DNA of 64,000 nt from assembly GCF_004799445.1 (NCBI RefSeq), contig NZ_SSNA01000081.1:1-64000 (forward strand), written 5' to 3'. Of the stretch, positions 9,393 to 16,904 are shown piece by piece. The position numbers and the translations under genes are program-made. The DNA comes from Bradyrhizobium sp. (lineage in GTDB: Bacteria > Pseudomonadota > Alphaproteobacteria > Rhizobiales > Xanthobacteraceae). Within the stretch, counting starts at the first letter, position 1. Each line of letters begins with the position of its first letter. Below the pieces are notes generated by a model, which was not told where the DNA came from, did no database searches, and saw only the letters and a list, made by a program, of their open reading frames with translations.

Positions 9393-9977
9393 TCAGGCGG
9401 GGTCGTTCTTGTTTTTCGCCGCGCGATCGGATGCCGTGGTTTCGCCGCCGCCGACGCTCATGCGGTTCAGGGAAAGCCGCATGCCCTGGGTCGGCATCGG
9501 CGCGCGTTTCGAACTCAGCGTTCGTGAATTCACGCCCATCCACGAGATTTCCGAGGACAGCCGGCCATATTCGATTTTCGGGCAACGGTTCATGACCACC
9601 GTGAGGCCGGCGGCTTCCGCCTTTGCGGCCGCGGCATCGTCGCGCGCGCCAAGCTGCATCCAGATCACTTTCGGCGGCGGCGTCATCTTCAGCGCTTCAT
9701 CGACCACCGGCCCGATGTGGCTCGAGTTCCTGAAGATGTCGATCATGTCGACGGGGCGGCCGATGTCGAGCAGCGATGCGACAAAGGGCTTTCCGAGCAG
9801 GCTCTTGCCGACATGGCCGGGATTGACCGGAATCATGTCGTAGCCGCGCTGGGCGAGATATTTGAAGGCGAAGTAACTCGGCCGCACATTGACCGGCGAC
9901 GCGCCGACCATCGCAATGGATTTCACGCCATTGAGGATCGCGCGGATGTAATTGTCGTCATAGGCGTCGTGGTTCAT
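9393..9977 (-). CDS. CoA-binding domain protein (YccU-like)
   Basis: A 194-residue protein with a Rossmann-type CoA-binding domain (CoA_binding_2). Family marks are SIAMVGASPVNVRPSY near residue 20, YDMIPVNPGHVG, and VIWMQLGARDDAAAAKAEA followed by VVMNRCPKIEYGR. It is longer than the usual 140 residues because of a polar tail of about 55 residues rich in Ser, Arg and Lys with no recognised domain. The real function of the family is unknown; CoA binding is inferred. The start at 9977 (MNHDAYDD) is chosen because sequence upstream falls into a palindromic repeat. It follows the enoyl-CoA hydratase-like gene across that repeat. Confidence 0.8.
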   Translation of the reverse strand: MNHDAYDDNYIRAILNGVKSIAMVGASPVNVRPSYFAFKYLAQRGYDMIPVNPGHVGKSLLGKPFVASLLDIGRPVDMIDIFRNSSHIGPVVDEALKMTPPPKVIWMQLGARDDAAAAKAEAAGLTVVMNRCPKIEYGRLSSEISWMGVNSRTLSSKRAPMPTQGMRLSLNRMSVGGGETTASDRAAKNKNDPA

Positions 9978-9994
9978 TTGCAGGCCATTCAATA

Positions 9995-10113
9995 CGTCAT
10001 TGCGAGGAGCCAACGGGTCCGGCCTTCGGCCGGCCCGATGACAGGCTCCGCGACGAAGCAATCCATTCTTTCTTTGTGCGGCACGATGGATTGCTTCGCT
10101 GCGCTCGCAATGA
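9995..10113. repeat. Palindromic dispersed repeat, copy 1
   Basis: An imperfect palindrome between the crotonase-like and CoA-binding genes. The outer left arm CGTCATTGCGAG (9995-10006) pairs with CTCGCAATG near 10104-10112, and an inner pair GAAGCAATCCAT / ATGGATTGCTTC flanks the centre. A separate internal hairpin GGCCTTCGGCC lies near 10021-10031 and makes this copy longer than the one at 39297-39383. The two copies share the arm sequences almost exactly. Confidence 0.8.
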
Positions 10114-10119
10114 AGGCAA

Positions 10120-10944
10120 CTACTTGTCCTGCCATTTCGGTTCGCGCTTCTCGATGAAAGCGCCGATGCCTTCCTCGGCGTCGCGGGCCATCATGTTTTC
10201 GGTCATCACCTCCGCCGCATAGCGGTAGGCGCCGGCCAGGCTCATTTCGGCCTGACGGTAGAACGCGGCCTTGCCGAGTTTGATGGTATAGGCGGATTTG
10301 AGCGCGACCTTTTGCGCCAGCGCGATCGCCGCATCCCGCTCGGTGCCGGCAGCCACGACGCGGTTGATGAGGCCGATATTGCGCGCGGTGGCCGCCGAAA
10401 TCGGCTCGCCGGTCAGAAGCATCTCCATCGCCTGCTTGCGCGGAACGTTGCGCGAAAGCGCCACCATCGGTGTCGAGCAAAACAATCCGATATCGACGCC
10501 GGGCGTGGCGAACGATGCGGCTTCCGACGCAACCGCAAGATCGCAGCTTGCCACGAGCTGGCAGCCTGCGGCGGTGGCGACACCCTGGACGGCGGCGACC
10601 ACCGGCTTCGGCAAGTGTACGATCGCCTGCATCATCGCGCTGCAGGCGGTCATGATCTCGGCAAAATAGCCGCGGCCGCGATCGGCGTCGGCGCGCCGGG
10701 CGGTCAGCTCCTTCATATCATGGCCGGCCGAGAAGGCCGTACCGTTGGCCGCGATCACCAGCGCGCGCACGCCCGCATCGTCATGAATTTCCCTGAGCGC
10801 CGCATCGAGTTCGGCGATCAGTCCCTCGGACAGGCTGTTTCGAGCTTCTGGCCGGTTGAGCGTGAGCACCGCGACGCTACCAAGCATCTCGCGCAGCAGG
10901 ATCGGCTGACGCGGCGTGGCGGCGCGTGCGGTTTGGCTCGTCAT
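10120..10944 (-). CDS. Crotonase-fold protein (ECHDC3-like) without catalytic glutamates
   Basis: A 274-residue enoyl-CoA hydratase/isomerase superfamily member. The oxyanion-hole region FSAGHDMKEL (71-80) and VQGVATAAGCQLVASCDLA (119-137) are well formed, so acyl-CoA binding is likely. The two catalytic glutamates of classical hydratases are replaced: Gln129 at the Glu144 position (AAGCQL) and Gly149 at the Glu164 position (FATPGV), with the normal spacing of 20. This pattern matches ECHDC3-type proteins, so hydratase activity is doubtful. The ATG at 10944 has an AGGTGG at a good distance; the ATG at 10956 would sit directly on that Shine-Dalgarno sequence. It may form a unit with the CoA-binding gene downstream. 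Confidence 0.82.
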   Translation of the reverse strand: MTSQTARAATPRQPILLREMLGSVAVLTLNRPEARNSLSEGLIAELDAALREIHDDAGVRALVIAANGTAFSAGHDMKELTARRADADRGRGYFAEIMTACSAMMQAIVHLPKPVVAAVQGVATAAGCQLVASCDLAVASEAASFATPGVDIGLFCSTPMVALSRNVPRKQAMEMLLTGEPISAATARNIGLINRVVAAGTERDAAIALAQKVALKSAYTIKLGKAAFYRQAEMSLAGAYRYAAEVMTENMMARDAEEGIGAFIEKREPKWQDK

Positions 10945-11053
10945 CGAAACATCCACCTGATATCCACTTTAGATTCGCTCCATATACCCTTGGGCGGGAA
11001 CAACAGCCTAATGTAACAAGCGGCGCGAGGCGAGACGAGGGCAGGCGAACAAC

Positions 11054-11482
11054 ATGGCAATTGCAAAAATGAGCGTGGCGGAGTTGGAGCGGTTTCTCCA
11101 TGCCGAATTCCCGCAGGCCTTCAGCGGCGGCGATATTTCGATCGAAAGCGCGGATGGGACGAGCTGCCTGCTGCGGCAGCGTTACGGCGAACAGATGCTG
11201 CGTCCGGGCGGAACGATCTCGGGACCGACGCTGATGGCGCTGGCCGATTTCGCCATGTATGTGGTGCTGTTGTCGGCGATCGGTCCGATCGGCCTCGCGG
11301 TCACGACCAATCTCAACATCAACTTCCTGCGCAAGGGCGCGCCCGGGCAGGATGTGCTTGCGGCGGCGAGACTTTTGAAGCTGGGCAAGCGGCTTGCGGT
11401 TGGCGAAGTCAATCTGCTGACGGGAACGTCGCCCGATCCGATCGCCCATGTAACCTCGACCTATTCCATTCCAAATACTTGA
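11054..11482 (+). CDS. PaaI-family thioesterase (hotdog fold)
   Basis: A 142-residue cytoplasmic protein with the hotdog fold of the PaaI/4HBT thioesterases, which hydrolyse acyl- or aryl-CoA esters. The central helix region GGTISGPTLMALADFAMY, with the acidic Asp in ADFA, and the strand ending TTNLNINFLRKG are typical. The full length fits the family. It is divergent from the crotonase-like gene, which also points to acyl-CoA metabolism, but the substrate is unknown. Confidence 0.85.
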   Translation: MAIAKMSVAELERFLHAEFPQAFSGGDISIESADGTSCLLRQRYGEQMLRPGGTISGPTLMALADFAMYVVLLSAIGPIGLAVTTNLNINFLRKGAPGQDVLAAARLLKLGKRLAVGEVNLLTGTSPDPIAHVTSTYSIPNT

Positions 11483-11488
11483 TGTTTT

Positions 11489-11510
11489 ATATGGTAATAT
11501 AACACCATAT
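11489..11510. repeat. AT-rich inverted repeat between thioesterase gene and rplM
   Basis: The arms ATATGGT (11489-11495) and ACCATAT (11504-11510) are perfect complements around an 8-base A/T spacer. The surrounding 50 bases are strongly A/T-rich compared with the genome. There is no run of T after either arm, so a simple intrinsic terminator is not well supported; an operator or promoter region for rplM is possible. Confidence 0.5.
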
Positions 11511-11637
11511 TTATAACTCATTGTTTTTACGTGAATATTTGCATCGCTGCGGCATTGACGCGCGCGCGGGACCTATCTAGAAATCCTCGCAGTTCGGCGC
11601 CGACGCGCGCCGGTCCCTCTCTCACGGATTTCCTCTC

Positions 11638-12102
11638 ATGAAAACGTTTTCGGCCAAGCCAGCCGAGGTGACGAAGAAGTGGGTGTTGATCGACGCCAAA
11701 GGTCTGGTAGTCGGCCGGCTCGCTTCCCTGGTCGCGATGCGCCTTCGCGGCAAACACCTCCCGACCTACACGCCGCATGTCGATTGCGGCGATCACGTCA
11801 TCATCATCAACGCGGCCCACGCCGTGCTGACCGGGCGCAAGCGCGAGAACAAGGTGTATTACCATCACACCGGTTTCATCGGTGGCATCAAGGAACGCAC
11901 GGCCAAGTCGATCCTCGAGGGCCGCTTTCCCGAGCGCGTGGTCGAGAAGGCCATCGAGCGCATGATTCCGCGCGGACCGCTGGGCCGCGTCCAGCTCGGT
12001 AACTTGCGCGTTTACCCCGGACCGGAGCATCCGCACGAAGCCCAGCAACCCGAAACCGTGGACATTGCTTCGATGAATCGCAAGAACATGAGGGCCGCAT
12101 AA
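11638..12102 (+). CDS. rplM: 50S ribosomal protein L13
   Basis: A 154-residue L13, one of the early-assembling proteins of the large subunit. The family signature runs from [17 protein letters not shown] through [16 protein letters not shown] to the end block [17 protein letters not shown]. Length and alphaproteobacterial features are normal. It precedes rpsI by one base, the widely conserved rplM-rpsI operon. A start at 11638 is preceded by a CTCTC-rich leader with a weak Shine-Dalgarno site. Confidence 0.97.
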   Translation: MKTFSAKPAEVTKKWVLIDAKGLVVGRLASLVAMRLRGKHLPTYTPHVDCGDHVIIINAAHAVLTGRKRENKVYYHHTGFIGGIKERTAKSILEGRFPERVVEKAIERMIPRGPLGRVQLGNLRVYPGPEHPHEAQQPETVDIASMNRKNMRAA

Positions 12103-12103
12103 G

Positions 12104-12580
12104 ATGTCCGACACCATGCAGTCGCTCGATCAGTTGTCGCAGCTCAAGCCGGCCACGCCGGAAGCGCCGAAATACGTCAAGAAGGTCGACAAGCACGGCC
12201 GTGCCTATGCCACCGGCAAGCGCAAGGATGCGGTTGCCCGCGTCTGGATCAAGCCGGGCGCCGGCAAGGTCACCGTCAATACCCGTGAAGTCGAAGTCTA
12301 TTTCGCCCGTCCGGTGTTGCGGATGATGATTCAGCAGCCGCTGATCGCCGCGGCGCGCGCCGGCCAGTACGACGTGATCTGCACCGTGGCCGGTGGCGGT
12401 CTGTCGGGCCAGGCGGGTGCCGTGCGTCACGGCATTTCGAAGGCGCTGACTTATTTCGAGCCGGACCTGCGCGGCGTTCTGAAGAAGGGCGGCTTTCTCA
12501 CGCGCGACTCGCGTGTGGTCGAACGCAAGAAGTACGGCCGCGCCAAGGCGCGCAAGTCGTTCCAGTTCTCGAAGCGCTAA
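12104..12580 (+). CDS. rpsI: 30S ribosomal protein S9
   Basis: A 158-residue S9 with an N-terminal extension of about 35 residues typical of alphaproteobacteria. The conserved part runs from [18 protein letters not shown] to the C-terminal [18 protein letters not shown] and the SKR end, which reaches the P-site tRNA in the ribosome. The gene starts one base after rplM and the pair ends at a strong hairpin terminator at 12628. Confidence 0.97.
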   Translation: MSDTMQSLDQLSQLKPATPEAPKYVKKVDKHGRAYATGKRKDAVARVWIKPGAGKVTVNTREVEVYFARPVLRMMIQQPLIAAARAGQYDVICTVAGGGLSGQAGAVRHGISKALTYFEPDLRGVLKKGGFLTRDSRVVERKKYGRAKARKSFQFSKR

Positions 12581-12627
12581 CTGCTTCGTTCAAATTTGCC
12601 GCGAACGCGGCATATCCCGGAAACGCG

Positions 12628-12653
12628 AAGGCGCCCGCTTGCGGGCGCCTTTT
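12628..12653 (+). terminator. Intrinsic terminator of rplM-rpsI
   Basis: The hairpin AAGGCGCCCGC / GCGGGCGCCTT with a TT loop is followed by TT. The G/C stem is very strong and lies about 48 bases after the rpsI stop codon. Confidence 0.85.
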
Positions 12654-12815
12654 CGTTGCGTATTTGCCGATGAGTTGACGCAGTTTTTCGTGAAAACTTG
12701 CAGCCGAGCGCAAACGGATTGCCAACGCGGCGGTCATAGCGTTTCAGGTGGCGACGGCGCCCGTTTCGATTTTCGCCGCGTCATGAATTCGGCATCACAA
12801 TCACGCGGTGACCCC

Positions 12816-14042
12816 ATGTCGCTCGATACCTCCACACTTTATCTCGTTGCCACCATGGTCGCAGGCTTGCTGGGATCCATGCTGCTGTTCTTCGGTAGTC
12901 AGGAGAATATCCCGGCGCTGAAATGGTGGGGAACCGCCTATCTGCTGGGTGCCGCGTCGGTGGCGCTCTGGACGCTGGCAGGCCCGATGCTCGGCCAAAT
13001 GCTTTCGCTGGCGCTCAACGCCGTGGGCTTCGTCGCCTGCGGCATGGTCTGGAACGCATCGCGCGTGTTCCATGGCCGCAAGCCCAATCTGCCAGGGCTG
13101 GTTCTTGGTGCGCTGGCCTGGATAGCCGCCGTCATGACGCTGGCGCCCGACGCCTCCGCCATGCGCCTGACGATCGGTGCCGGCATCGTTGCCGTCTATG
13201 CGGCGCTGACGGCCACCGAATTGTGGACCGAACGCCGCAGGACGTTGCAGAGGCGCTGGCCGGCGAGCGCCGTCCCGGTGCTGCACGGTTTCGTGCTGAT
13301 GCTGCCGATCCTGCTCGGCGACCTCCTGCACCCGCATGAAAATGCGTTCGACGGCAGCATCTGGGTGAAGGTGTTTGCGATCGAGCTGGTTCTCTACGCG
13401 GTCGGCACCGTATTCGTCATCTTCATGCTGGTGTCGGAACGCGCGGTGACCGTGCACAAGACCGCGGCCTCGGTCGATCCTTTGACCGGCATGTTAAATC
13501 GCCGCGGCTTTGCCGAGGCCTGCGGGCGTGTCATCGAGCGCGAAGCCAGTGCCGGCCGTCCGGTAACGGTGATGATCTTCGACATCGACCACTTCAAATC
13601 GATCAACGACCGCTTCGGTCACCCCGCGGGCGACGAGATTCTCAAACTGTTCTCCGCCGTCGTGGTCAACAATGTGCGCATCAGCGATCTCTCGGGACGC
13701 ATCGGCGGCGAGGAGTTCGCGGCCCTGCTGCCGTGTCCGCTGGAGGAGGGGGTGATCGTCGCCGAGCGGGTGCGCGAGGCGTTCGAGGCTTCTGGAATCG
13801 TCGACGAGACCGGGCCGGTCGACACCACCGTCAGCATCGGCGTGGCCGGCGGGCCGGCCGGCACCGAACTCGAGGTACTGCTGGCGGCGGCCGACACCGC
13901 GCTCTACCAGGCCAAGCGCAGCGGCCGCAATCGGGTCGAGGCCGCCGAAGAACTGCCGCTGTCACTGGAAAACTGGCGGCGCAAGAGCGCAGGTACCGCG
14001 CGTCCATCGCAGCCCCAGCCTGGGGTTGCACGCCTCGCCTAG
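12816..14042 (+). CDS. Membrane diguanylate cyclase (GGDEF)
   Basis: A 408-residue protein with about seven predicted membrane segments in residues 5-215, then a cytoplasmic GGDEF domain (about 225-380). The active-site loop reads RIGGEEF and the metal-binding motif VMIFDIDHFKSINDRFGH is intact, so it should make cyclic di-GMP from two GTP. An RxxD inhibitory site (RISD) lies at the same spacing before GGEEF as in PleD, so product inhibition is expected. I start it at 12816 (MSLDTST), since a longer in-frame reading overlaps the end of rpsI. The sensory signal of the membrane part is unknown. Confidence 0.88.
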   Translation: MSLDTSTLYLVATMVAGLLGSMLLFFGSQENIPALKWWGTAYLLGAASVALWTLAGPMLGQMLSLALNAVGFVACGMVWNASRVFHGRKPNLPGLVLGALAWIAAVMTLAPDASAMRLTIGAGIVAVYAALTATELWTERRRTLQRRWPASAVPVLHGFVLMLPILLGDLLHPHENAFDGSIWVKVFAIELVLYAVGTVFVIFMLVSERAVTVHKTAASVDPLTGMLNRRGFAEACGRVIEREASAGRPVTVMIFDIDHFKSINDRFGHPAGDEILKLFSAVVVNNVRISDLSGRIGGEEFAALLPCPLEEGVIVAERVREAFEASGIVDETGPVDTTVSIGVAGGPAGTELEVLLAAADTALYQAKRSGRNRVEAAEELPLSLENWRRKSAGTARPSQPQPGVARLA

Positions 14043-14101
14043 GGCCGGAGCGGCGGCATCGGTAACCCGCCGTTTACCATTCCCTCCATATCCTCTCCGC
14101 T

Positions 14102-14338
14102 ATGGATTCGATCCGTAGGCGCAATCCCCAAGCTGACCTGATGTCGCTCGAAGCCGCGGCGATGTCGGCGCGGGGAGGTTTTGCCTGCATGTTCTCGACG
14201 TCGGACGAATATGAGACCGCGCTGATCACGCAACGGCGCGCGCAGGGCCGATACGGTCAACCGCGCAACCGTTGGCCTGCCATCCTGTTCGTCGGCTGTG
14301 CGATGATGGTCGCCGGCACGGTGCTGCTTTTGAACTGA
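14102..14338 (+). CDS. Small protein with C-terminal membrane segment
   Basis: A 78-residue protein of unknown function. The first 55 residues are polar and charged (MDSIRRRNPQADL region) and residues 60-77 form one hydrophobic helix (AILFVGCAMMVAGTVLLLN). A start at the internal Met14 is equally possible. It sits 59 bases after the diguanylate cyclase gene and is followed by a hairpin terminator, so it may be cotranscribed with that gene. Confidence 0.55.
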   Translation: MDSIRRRNPQADLMSLEAAAMSARGGFACMFSTSDEYETALITQRRAQGRYGQPRNRWPAILFVGCAMMVAGTVLLLN

Positions 14339-14365
14339 AGTTGGCCGGGTACGAATAGCGATGCG

Positions 14366-14393
14366 GGCGCCGCAAGGCGCCTTTTTCTTTTTC
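14366..14393 (+). terminator. Intrinsic terminator
   Basis: GGCGCC, a GCAA tetraloop and GGCGCC are followed by CTTTTTCTTTTT. It lies 28 bases after the stop of the small 78-residue gene. Confidence 0.8.
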
Positions 14394-14440
14394 GCCGTCT
14401 GGGTTAGAGACGTGCGTTCTCAACCAGAGGCGCAAACCCC

Positions 14441-14740
14441 ATGATCACCGAAATCGCCCAGATCGACGTCAAGCCCGGCACCGAAAAGGATTTTGAGGCC
14501 GCGGTCGCCAAGGCGCGCCCGCTGTTCCTGCGCGCCAAGGGCGGCCGAGGGATCGAACTGCACAAATCGATCGAGAAGCCGTCGCGTTACCGGCTGATGG
14601 CCAAGTGGGACACGCTGGAAAACCACACCGTCGATTTCAGGGGTTCCGAAGACTTCACGGCCTGGCGTGGGCTGGTCGGACAGTATTTTGCAGCGCCTCC
14701 CGAGGTCGAGCACACCGAGACGGTACTGGCCTCGGACTGA
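14441..14740 (+). CDS. Antibiotic biosynthesis monooxygenase (ABM) domain protein
   Basis: A 99-residue single-domain protein of the ABM ferredoxin-like fold (dimeric alpha-beta barrel). The family pattern starts with EIAQIDVKPGTEKDFEAA and ends with a strand typical of dimeric barrel members. Members include quinol monooxygenases and heme-degrading enzymes, but many are uncharacterised. The residues do not tell which reaction is done, if any. It stands alone between a terminator and the convergent AI-2E gene. Confidence 0.75.
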   Translation: MITEIAQIDVKPGTEKDFEAAVAKARPLFLRAKGGRGIELHKSIEKPSRYRLMAKWDTLENHTVDFRGSEDFTAWRGLVGQYFAAPPEVEHTETVLASD

Positions 14741-14764
14741 ACGCGGGCCGGGCGGCGCGCGAGG

Positions 14765-15910
14765 TCAGGCCGGCGCCGCGCCGGCTTCGGTGTTGTCGGC
14801 CTTGAAGTGATCGATCAGGACTTTCACGATCGCCATCAGCGGCAGCGCCAGCGCCAGCCCCCAGATGCCGAACACGACGCCGAGCAGGATCTGGAAGCCG
14901 AACAGCGTGGCAGGCGGGATGTCCAGCGCCTGACGCTGGATGATCGGCGTGAGAATGTAGCTTTCCATCGCGTGAACGCCGAGGAAGAGCGCAAACGCGC
15001 TGGCCGCGGCGACCCACCCGGAGGCGAGACTCGCAAGCACCACGATCACCCCGGCGAGCAGCGCGCCGACGGTCGGAATGAAAGCCAGCAGCCCGGCCTG
15101 GATGCCCAGAATAAAGGAACTCTGGATCCCGATGATCGAAAGACCAATCCAGGTCACGGCGAACACCGCGGCCATGGTGATGATCTGCGCGATCAGCCAG
15201 CGCTCCAGCGTCTCGCCGATCCGATCGACGATCGCAGTGATGCCGGCGCGGTGCCGTGCCGGGGCCAGATACAACAGTCCCTTCCGGTAAACGCTCGGCT
15301 GCGCCGCAAAGGTCAGCCCGAGAAACAGCACGATGAAGAAATTTCCCACCGCACTCACCGTACCCAGGAGGACCTTCAGGGTCTGGCTGACGATCGCGCC
15401 GCCGCTGGAGGCCAGCGCGCCCGCACCGGGAAGACTATGTGTCACGGCAGCGCTTGGCGTCGCCGCAGCGCCGGGCGTTCCTGGTATGGCCGAAGCCGCC
15501 GGCGGATTGCCGAACTCGAAATAGCTGGTATCGATCCCGTTTCGCTCAAGGAAAGCCTTGACGCCGACCAGCTGCGATTTGATCGTATCGCTCAGCACCG
15601 CCGCCTGCTGCGCGATGGTGGCGCCGCCGAGGAAGACAATCCCGGACAACAGTCCGGCAAGCACCAGGCACACAATCGTCAGCCGCAGCGAATGCGGCAG
15701 CCTGACGATGCGGCCGAGCCTGTTGGTCATGGCGTTGAGCGCCACACCGAGCAGCACTCCGGCGAAGATCAGAAAAAGTGTCGCGGCGAAATACCAGGTG
15801 AACAGCAACAGGCTTGCGAAAGCCACAATCCCGATGCCGCCGACGGATATCGCCCATGCCAGATCGATGCGGGCCTGAAGGCGATTATCGGCCGAGCCTG
15901 CCACAGTCAC
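14765..15910 (-). CDS. AI-2E-family membrane transporter
   Basis: A 381-residue inner-membrane protein of the AI-2E transporter family (PurR/TqsA/YdiK type), which exports small molecules or ions. It has about eight membrane segments, a periplasmic loop rich in Ala, Gly and Pro in the middle, and the family C-terminal block MESYILTPIIQRQALDIP, then FGIWGLALALPL. I chose the GTG start at 15910, because AAGGAG lies five bases before it; an ATG reading from 16060 would run into the divergent hydrolase gene leader. The substrate is unknown. Confidence 0.82.
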   Translation of the reverse strand: MTVAGSADNRLQARIDLAWAISVGGIGIVAFASLLLFTWYFAATLFLIFAGVLLGVALNAMTNRLGRIVRLPHSLRLTIVCLVLAGLLSGIVFLGGATIAQQAAVLSDTIKSQLVGVKAFLERNGIDTSYFEFGNPPAASAIPGTPGAAATPSAAVTHSLPGAGALASSGGAIVSQTLKVLLGTVSAVGNFFIVLFLGLTFAAQPSVYRKGLLYLAPARHRAGITAIVDRIGETLERWLIAQIITMAAVFAVTWIGLSIIGIQSSFILGIQAGLLAFIPTVGALLAGVIVVLASLASGWVAAASAFALFLGVHAMESYILTPIIQRQALDIPPATLFGFQILLGVVFGIWGLALALPLMAIVKVLIDHFKADNTEAGAAPA

Positions 15911-16102
15911 TCTCACTCCTTGCTGGTTAATTCGGACCGCACTCTTTCGCCAAACGCGCCCGGGATCAAGCAAAGAAGCCACGACGGCTGAGGTTATTGC
16001 AGACCTGCGTCGTGGAAGAGCTGGCTGTAAGATATTGATCCGCCGCCGAGCGCGATGCATGATCGGACCGGAATATTGCGGGGTGAGATTGGAAACGAGA
16101 TA

Positions 16103-16873
16103 ATGAGGAGGCCGGTAGTCGGTGTGATCGGCAACGCCTATCGCATCGAAAACAGATTTGCGACGCAGATGGTCGGTGAGCGAAACCTCCGCGCGGTGGC
16201 CGAAGTAATCGGCGCATTGCCTCTGATGTTCGCGGCGTCACCGGATATCACGGATATCGGTGCCTTGCTGGACGTCGTCGATGGCGTGTTGCTGACCGGA
16301 GCCCGCGCCAATGTGCACCCGAAGCATTTCCTCACCGAGCCCGACCCCCGGCACGAACCCTACGACCTGCGCCGCGACGAGCTGGCGCTTTCGTTGTCGG
16401 AGGTCTGTGTCGCGCGCGGCGTCCCGCTGTTCGGGATTTGCCGCGGCTTGCAGGAGATGAACGTCGCCTTTGGCGGCTCGCTGCATCCCGAAATCCGCGA
16501 ATTGCCGGGGCGCATGAATCATCGGATGCCGCGGCTGGAAAGCGGCGAAATCCATCCCGATCCGACCGTGATCTTTGCCGACCGCCACGAGGTCCGCCTG
16601 ACACCCGACGGTGCCTTTGCCAAACTGCTCGGTTGCGAGACGATCCGCGTCAATTCCTTGCACGGCCAGGGCGTCCTCGAACCGGGCGAACGGGTCGTCG
16701 TCGAAGGCGTGGCGGAGGACGGCACCATCGAGGCGATCCGGATCGCCGACGCCCCGGGCTTCGCGCTCGGCGTGCAGTGGCACGCCGAGTACGATCCACA
16801 GCGCAATCCCATCAACCGCGCGTTATTTCAGGCGTTCGGCGAGGCCGTTCTGGAGCATCAACGCCGGGCATAG
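16103..16873 (+). CDS. Gamma-glutamyl-GABA hydrolase-like class I amidotransferase (peptidase C26)
   Basis: A 256-residue cytoplasmic enzyme with the class I glutamine amidotransferase fold of PuuD. The nucleophile elbow GICRGLQEMNV holds the Cys, and GVQWHAEYDP holds the His and Glu of the triad. PuuD hydrolyses gamma-glutamyl-GABA in putrescine breakdown. Other puu genes are not nearby, so the substrate may be a different gamma-glutamyl compound. The ATG at 16103 has a GGAAACGAGA before it and gives the family N-terminus RRPVVGVIGN. Confidence 0.85.
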   Translation: MRRPVVGVIGNAYRIENRFATQMVGERNLRAVAEVIGALPLMFAASPDITDIGALLDVVDGVLLTGARANVHPKHFLTEPDPRHEPYDLRRDELALSLSEVCVARGVPLFGICRGLQEMNVAFGGSLHPEIRELPGRMNHRMPRLESGEIHPDPTVIFADRHEVRLTPDGAFAKLLGCETIRVNSLHGQGVLEPGERVVVEGVAEDGTIEAIRIADAPGFALGVQWHAEYDPQRNPINRALFQAFGEAVLEHQRRA

Positions 16874-16904
16874 CCCGGCGCCGACCCAAAGGGACTCGAT
16901 CCGG

